Below are positions 6,680 through 8,916 of a DNA stretch of 8,916 nucleotides, piece after piece (position 1 is the stretch's first letter; the number at the start of each line of letters is the position of its first letter). The notes under the pieces are model-generated. The model had not been told where the DNA came from and searched no databases. It saw only the letters and a program-made list of their open reading frames with translations. The position numbers and the translations under genes were made by a program. The DNA is taken from contig CAMLRJ010000108.1 of NCBI GenBank assembly GCA_946482345.1, positions 1 through 8,916 on the forward strand. The letters are read 5' to 3'. This stretch comes from an uncultured Cellvibrio sp. (GTDB lineage Bacteria; Pseudomonadota; Gammaproteobacteria; Pseudomonadales; Cellvibrionaceae).

Positions 6680-6705
6680 AAAATTTAAAAACACGAGAAA
6701 AAACT

Positions 6706-7896
6706 ATGTTCAACACATTACCACTATTACCCGCTGATCCAATATTAGGTTTGAGCCAAGCTTATGCCAAAGACACCAATCCACAAAAAGTAGATTTAGG
6801 TGTAGGTGTTTACAAAAACGATCAGGGCCAAACACCGATTATGCAAGCGGTGATACAGGCAGAAAAAATATTAATTGCCAATCAAACCACCAAAGCTTAC
6901 ACCGCGCCTGCCGGAATTGCCGGTGCTAACGAAGCAGCAACGCAATTAATCTTTGGAGCAAATTTACTTGCGCAAATTCAACCGCGCGTGCGAACTATTC
7001 AAACACCCGGTGGTTGTGGTGCATTGCGGGTAGCGGCGGAATTAATTCAGCGTGCAAAAAAAGGGGCGAGCCTTTGGGTGAGTACACCAACCTGGGCAAA
7101 TCATGTTCCTTTATTAGGGAATGCGGGTTTAACGCTGAAAGAATATCCCTATTACGATTACAAAAACCATGCGATTGATTTTGCTGCGATGAAAAATACG
7201 CTGCGATCAGTGCCTGCTGGCGATATGGTGTTGTTACATGCTTGTTGCCACAATCCCAGTGGGGCAGATTTATCAGTAGCACAATGGGATGAATTGGCTG
7301 ATTTGTTTGCCGAACGAAATTTAATTCCTTTTATCGATATGGCTTATCAGGGGTTCGGTGAAGGATTGAATGAAGATGCTTATGGCATTCGTTTAATGTC
7401 GTCGCGATTACCGGAAGTGATTGTTGCTGTTTCCTACTCGAAAAATTTTGGTTTGTATCGCGAGCGTGCAGGTAGTTTATCCATTGTGTTTGCAGATGAA
7501 AAACAAGCGGATGCAGGTTTGAGTCAATTATTAAGTGTCACACGTGCTTTATATTCCATGCCACCTGCACATGGCGCAGCCTTGATCGATATTATTTTGC
7601 ATAGTGAAGAGCTCACTACAATCTGGGCAGAAGAATTAACGTCCATGCGTCAACGTATTGCCAATCTGCGCAGTGAGTTGGTAACGCAACTCAATCAATT
7701 GCAAAATAAACAGGACTTCAGTTTTATCGCGAATGAAAAAGGTATGTTTTCATTTTTGGGATTAAGTGTTGAACAAGTACATCAATTGAAAAATCAATAC
7801 AGTATTTACATGACGGATACAAGTCGCATCAGTGTTGCAGGATTAACAGCGAATAATTTGGGTTATGTTGCAAAAGCAATTGTGACTGTGTTGTAA
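6706..7896 (+). CDS. aspC: Aspartate/aromatic aminotransferase (AspC-like, PLP-dependent)
   Basis: 396 residues from ATG 6706, collinear with E. coli AspC so that key residues fall at the same positions: Asn183 (CCHNPSG), Asp211 and Tyr214 (IDMAYQG), PLP lysine Lys246 (SYSKNFGLY), Arg280 (TRALYSMPPAHG, which binds the side-chain carboxylate of aspartate) and Arg374 (DTSRISVAG, which binds the alpha-carboxylate). It would interconvert aspartate and 2-oxoglutarate with oxaloacetate and glutamate, and may also act on aromatic amino acids as related enzymes do. PPAHGA and PGGCGALR look more like AspC than TyrB. A GTG at 6634 gives 24 extra residues, but these are encoded by repeat B, so I reject it. 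The ribosome site is weak (GAG at 6695-6697). It is flanked by repeats B and C, apparently a single-gene unit. Confidence 0.93.
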   Translation: MFNTLPLLPADPILGLSQAYAKDTNPQKVDLGVGVYKNDQGQTPIMQAVIQAEKILIANQTTKAYTAPAGIAGANEAATQLIFGANLLAQIQPRVRTIQTPGGCGALRVAAELIQRAKKGASLWVSTPTWANHVPLLGNAGLTLKEYPYYDYKNHAIDFAAMKNTLRSVPAGDMVLLHACCHNPSGADLSVAQWDELADLFAERNLIPFIDMAYQGFGEGLNEDAYGIRLMSSRLPEVIVAVSYSKNFGLYRERAGSLSIVFADEKQADAGLSQLLSVTRALYSMPPAHGAALIDIILHSEELTTIWAEELTSMRQRIANLRSELVTQLNQLQNKQDFSFIANEKGMFSFLGLSVEQVHQLKNQYSIYMTDTSRISVAGLTANNLGYVAKAIVTVL

Positions 7897-7901
7897 AAAA
7901 T

Positions 7902-8004
7902 GCCCTCACCCTGACCCTCTCCCGGAGGGAGAGGGGATGACTCCCTGATTAATTTGCTACGAAGTAGATTCCCTCTCCCTCCGGGAGAGGGTTAGGGTGA
8001 GGGC
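7902..8004. repeat. Short palindromic intergenic repeat C
   Basis: The 34-base arms 7902-7935 and 7971-8004 are inverted copies with one mismatch and nearly identical to the arms of repeat B; each folds into the CCCTCTCCC/GGGAGAGGG hairpin. Only 35 bases lie between them, including ACTCCCTGATTAA (7940-7952), also present in repeat A at 2519-2531, but the inner CTTTGAAAAAGGG module is absent. It starts 5 bases after the aminotransferase stop and ends 29 bases before the next gene. The long stem could slow or end transcription, but no T-run follows. Confidence 0.9.
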
Positions 8005-8033
8005 AGTGTGGCAACTAAACCAGGTAAAAAAAT

Positions 8034-8729
8034 ATGAAAATCATTGCTCATCGTGGCGGCCCACTCATTGCAAATCAACCTCTGCCGGAGAATTCATTAG
8101 CGGCAATTCAACGCGCATTGGATATAGGCATTAAATTCATCGAAATTGATGTTATTGCGGCGGATGGAAAATTATGGATTAGTCATGATCGTCGATTGGG
8201 GCGTACTATTTCCGGTTCAGGTGTGATTGCAAATCTGAAAACAGAATATTTGTTGCAACAAAAACTGGCAAACGGAGAAATTATTCCGCAATTATCGGCA
8301 GTTCTTGAATTGGTAAAAAACAAAGCAGAATTAAATATAGAAATTAAAGGACAAGATACGATTCAGCCTGTTATTGAGTGTTTGCAATCATGGGTTGTTG
8401 AGCAGCAACAGGATTGGGATCAGTTTGTGGTATCCAGTTTCGATCATCAACAGTTGTATCAAGCGCAAAGACTCATGCCAAATTTGCGGCGTGGTGTGTT
8501 GATTGAAGGCATCCCGATAGATTATGCAGCGGTTTGTCATTCTTTAAATGCTTTTTCGTTGAATTCACATCTGGGATTTTTTACCAATGCACTATTGGCT
8601 GACGCAAAACGCCACGGTGTGGAGAACTGGGTTTATACGGTAAACTATCTGGACGATGCGCAATGGTTAAAGGGTTTAGGTGCCAACGCAATTTTTACGG
8701 ATAAACCGGATCTTATGTTGAATTTATAA
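8034..8729 (+). CDS. Glycerophosphodiester phosphodiesterase (GDPD family, cytoplasmic UgpQ-like)
   Basis: 231 residues, slightly shorter than E. coli UgpQ (247). It has the family's metal and catalytic pattern: HRG at 6-8 (His6, Arg7), PENS at 18-21 (Glu19), E37-I-D39, His51 in ISHDRRLGRT, NIEIKG at 101-106 (Glu103), VSSFDH at 133-138 and the C-terminal WVYTVN and IFTDKPDLM. By family it hydrolyses glycerophosphodiesters to an alcohol and glycerol 3-phosphate. There is no signal peptide, so it should act in the cytoplasm on imported or recycled phospholipid headgroups. The ATG at 8034 has AGG 9 bases upstream. No ugp transporter genes are visible beside it. The lipase at the other end of the window also acts on lipids, but the two are too far apart to infer a link. 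Confidence 0.93.
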   Translation: MKIIAHRGGPLIANQPLPENSLAAIQRALDIGIKFIEIDVIAADGKLWISHDRRLGRTISGSGVIANLKTEYLLQQKLANGEIIPQLSAVLELVKNKAELNIEIKGQDTIQPVIECLQSWVVEQQQDWDQFVVSSFDHQQLYQAQRLMPNLRRGVLIEGIPIDYAAVCHSLNAFSLNSHLGFFTNALLADAKRHGVENWVYTVNYLDDAQWLKGLGANAIFTDKPDLMLNL

Positions 8730-8763
8730 TTTTATTCGCTGCATAAATAAGTAGAGGCCAAGT

Positions 8764-8916
8764 ATGAAGTTATCTGTTTTCTGTTTGGTCTGTTGTATGT
8801 TTTATTTGACAGCTTGTGGTGCAACTTCAGATGAAGAAACCTCAACATCAAGTGCATCACAGATTTCATCATTTCAATCTATAAGTTCACTTTCTTCTGT
8901 ATCAACGATTTCTTCC
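8764..8916 (+). CDS. Outer-membrane lipoprotein with Ser-rich N-terminus, 5' part only
   Basis: The first 51 codons are visible and the frame is still open at the window end. Residues 1-17 are a lipoprotein signal peptide (Lys2, hydrophobic core), with lipobox L15-T-A-C18. Gly19 after the cysteine predicts outer-membrane sorting. The next 32 residues contain 15 serines, and from Ile34 follow a three-residue beat: ISS, FQS, ISS, LSS, VST, ISS. Ser-rich tethers like this often join lipid anchors to secreted carbohydrate-active enzymes in Cellvibrio relatives, but no catalytic domain lies in the window. The ATG has AGAGG (8753-8757) 6 bases upstream. A TATAAT overlapping the previous stop (8725-8730) may be a -10 box, but no good -35 goes with it. 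Confidence 0.85.
   Translation, partial: MKLSVFCLVCCMFYLTACGATSDEETSTSSASQISSFQSISSLSSVSTISS

Noticed and set aside
6634..6705. GTG start giving the aminotransferase 24 extra residues
   Set aside because: The added residues are translated from the right arm of repeat B, AspC homologues begin at the ATG at 6706, and key residues then number exactly as in AspC.
7902..8004. Repeat C as the intrinsic terminator of the aminotransferase gene
   Set aside because: The hairpins are stable but no T-run follows them, and the same units occur upstream of genes, so terminator function cannot be claimed from sequence.

Overview
The window looks like chromosomal DNA from a gammaproteobacterium of the Cellvibrio/Pseudomonas kind. 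The best evidence is a radA gene beside a PilZ gene of the PA4608 type, which is the arrangement I recall from Pseudomonas. Supporting evidence is a Pla-1/cef-type lipase, a lipoprotein that opens with a serine-rich stretch (common among cellulolytic Cellvibrionales), and several C-rich palindromic repeats between genes. I cannot name the species.

Layout, left to right. Positions 1-1401 hold the 3' part of a large secreted or surface lipase, closed by a strong intrinsic terminator. A lone gene at 1554-2474 encodes an unusual protein with a PDC/Cache-like sensor domain followed by four membrane segments. A 315-base gap then carries a nested palindrome (repeat A) and a single-hairpin relative of it, ahead of radA (2790-4160). 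radA converges on two minus-strand PilZ (c-di-GMP receptor) genes that overlap by 4 bases (4189-4928). Reading away from them is a probable two-gene unit: a Mak-type fructokinase with a clear sigma-70 promoter, and a DUF4442 hotdog-fold protein that starts at TTG. Repeat B provides the stop codon of the DUF4442 gene and ends 26 bases before an AspC-type aminotransferase (6706-7896). Repeat C separates this from a glycerophosphodiester phosphodiesterase (8034-8729). The window ends in the first 51 codons of a lipoprotein.

Most genes are core or common metabolism and regulation: lipid and phosphodiester breakdown, recombination repair, c-di-GMP sensing, sugar phosphorylation and transamination. 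I see no phage, insertion sequence, CRISPR, tRNA or rRNA, and no convincing new multigene system. The least explained items are the modular repeat family (nested hairpin units, with the inner module inverted between copies), the sensor protein with no membrane segment before its sensor domain, and the triplet-periodic N-terminus of the final lipoprotein.
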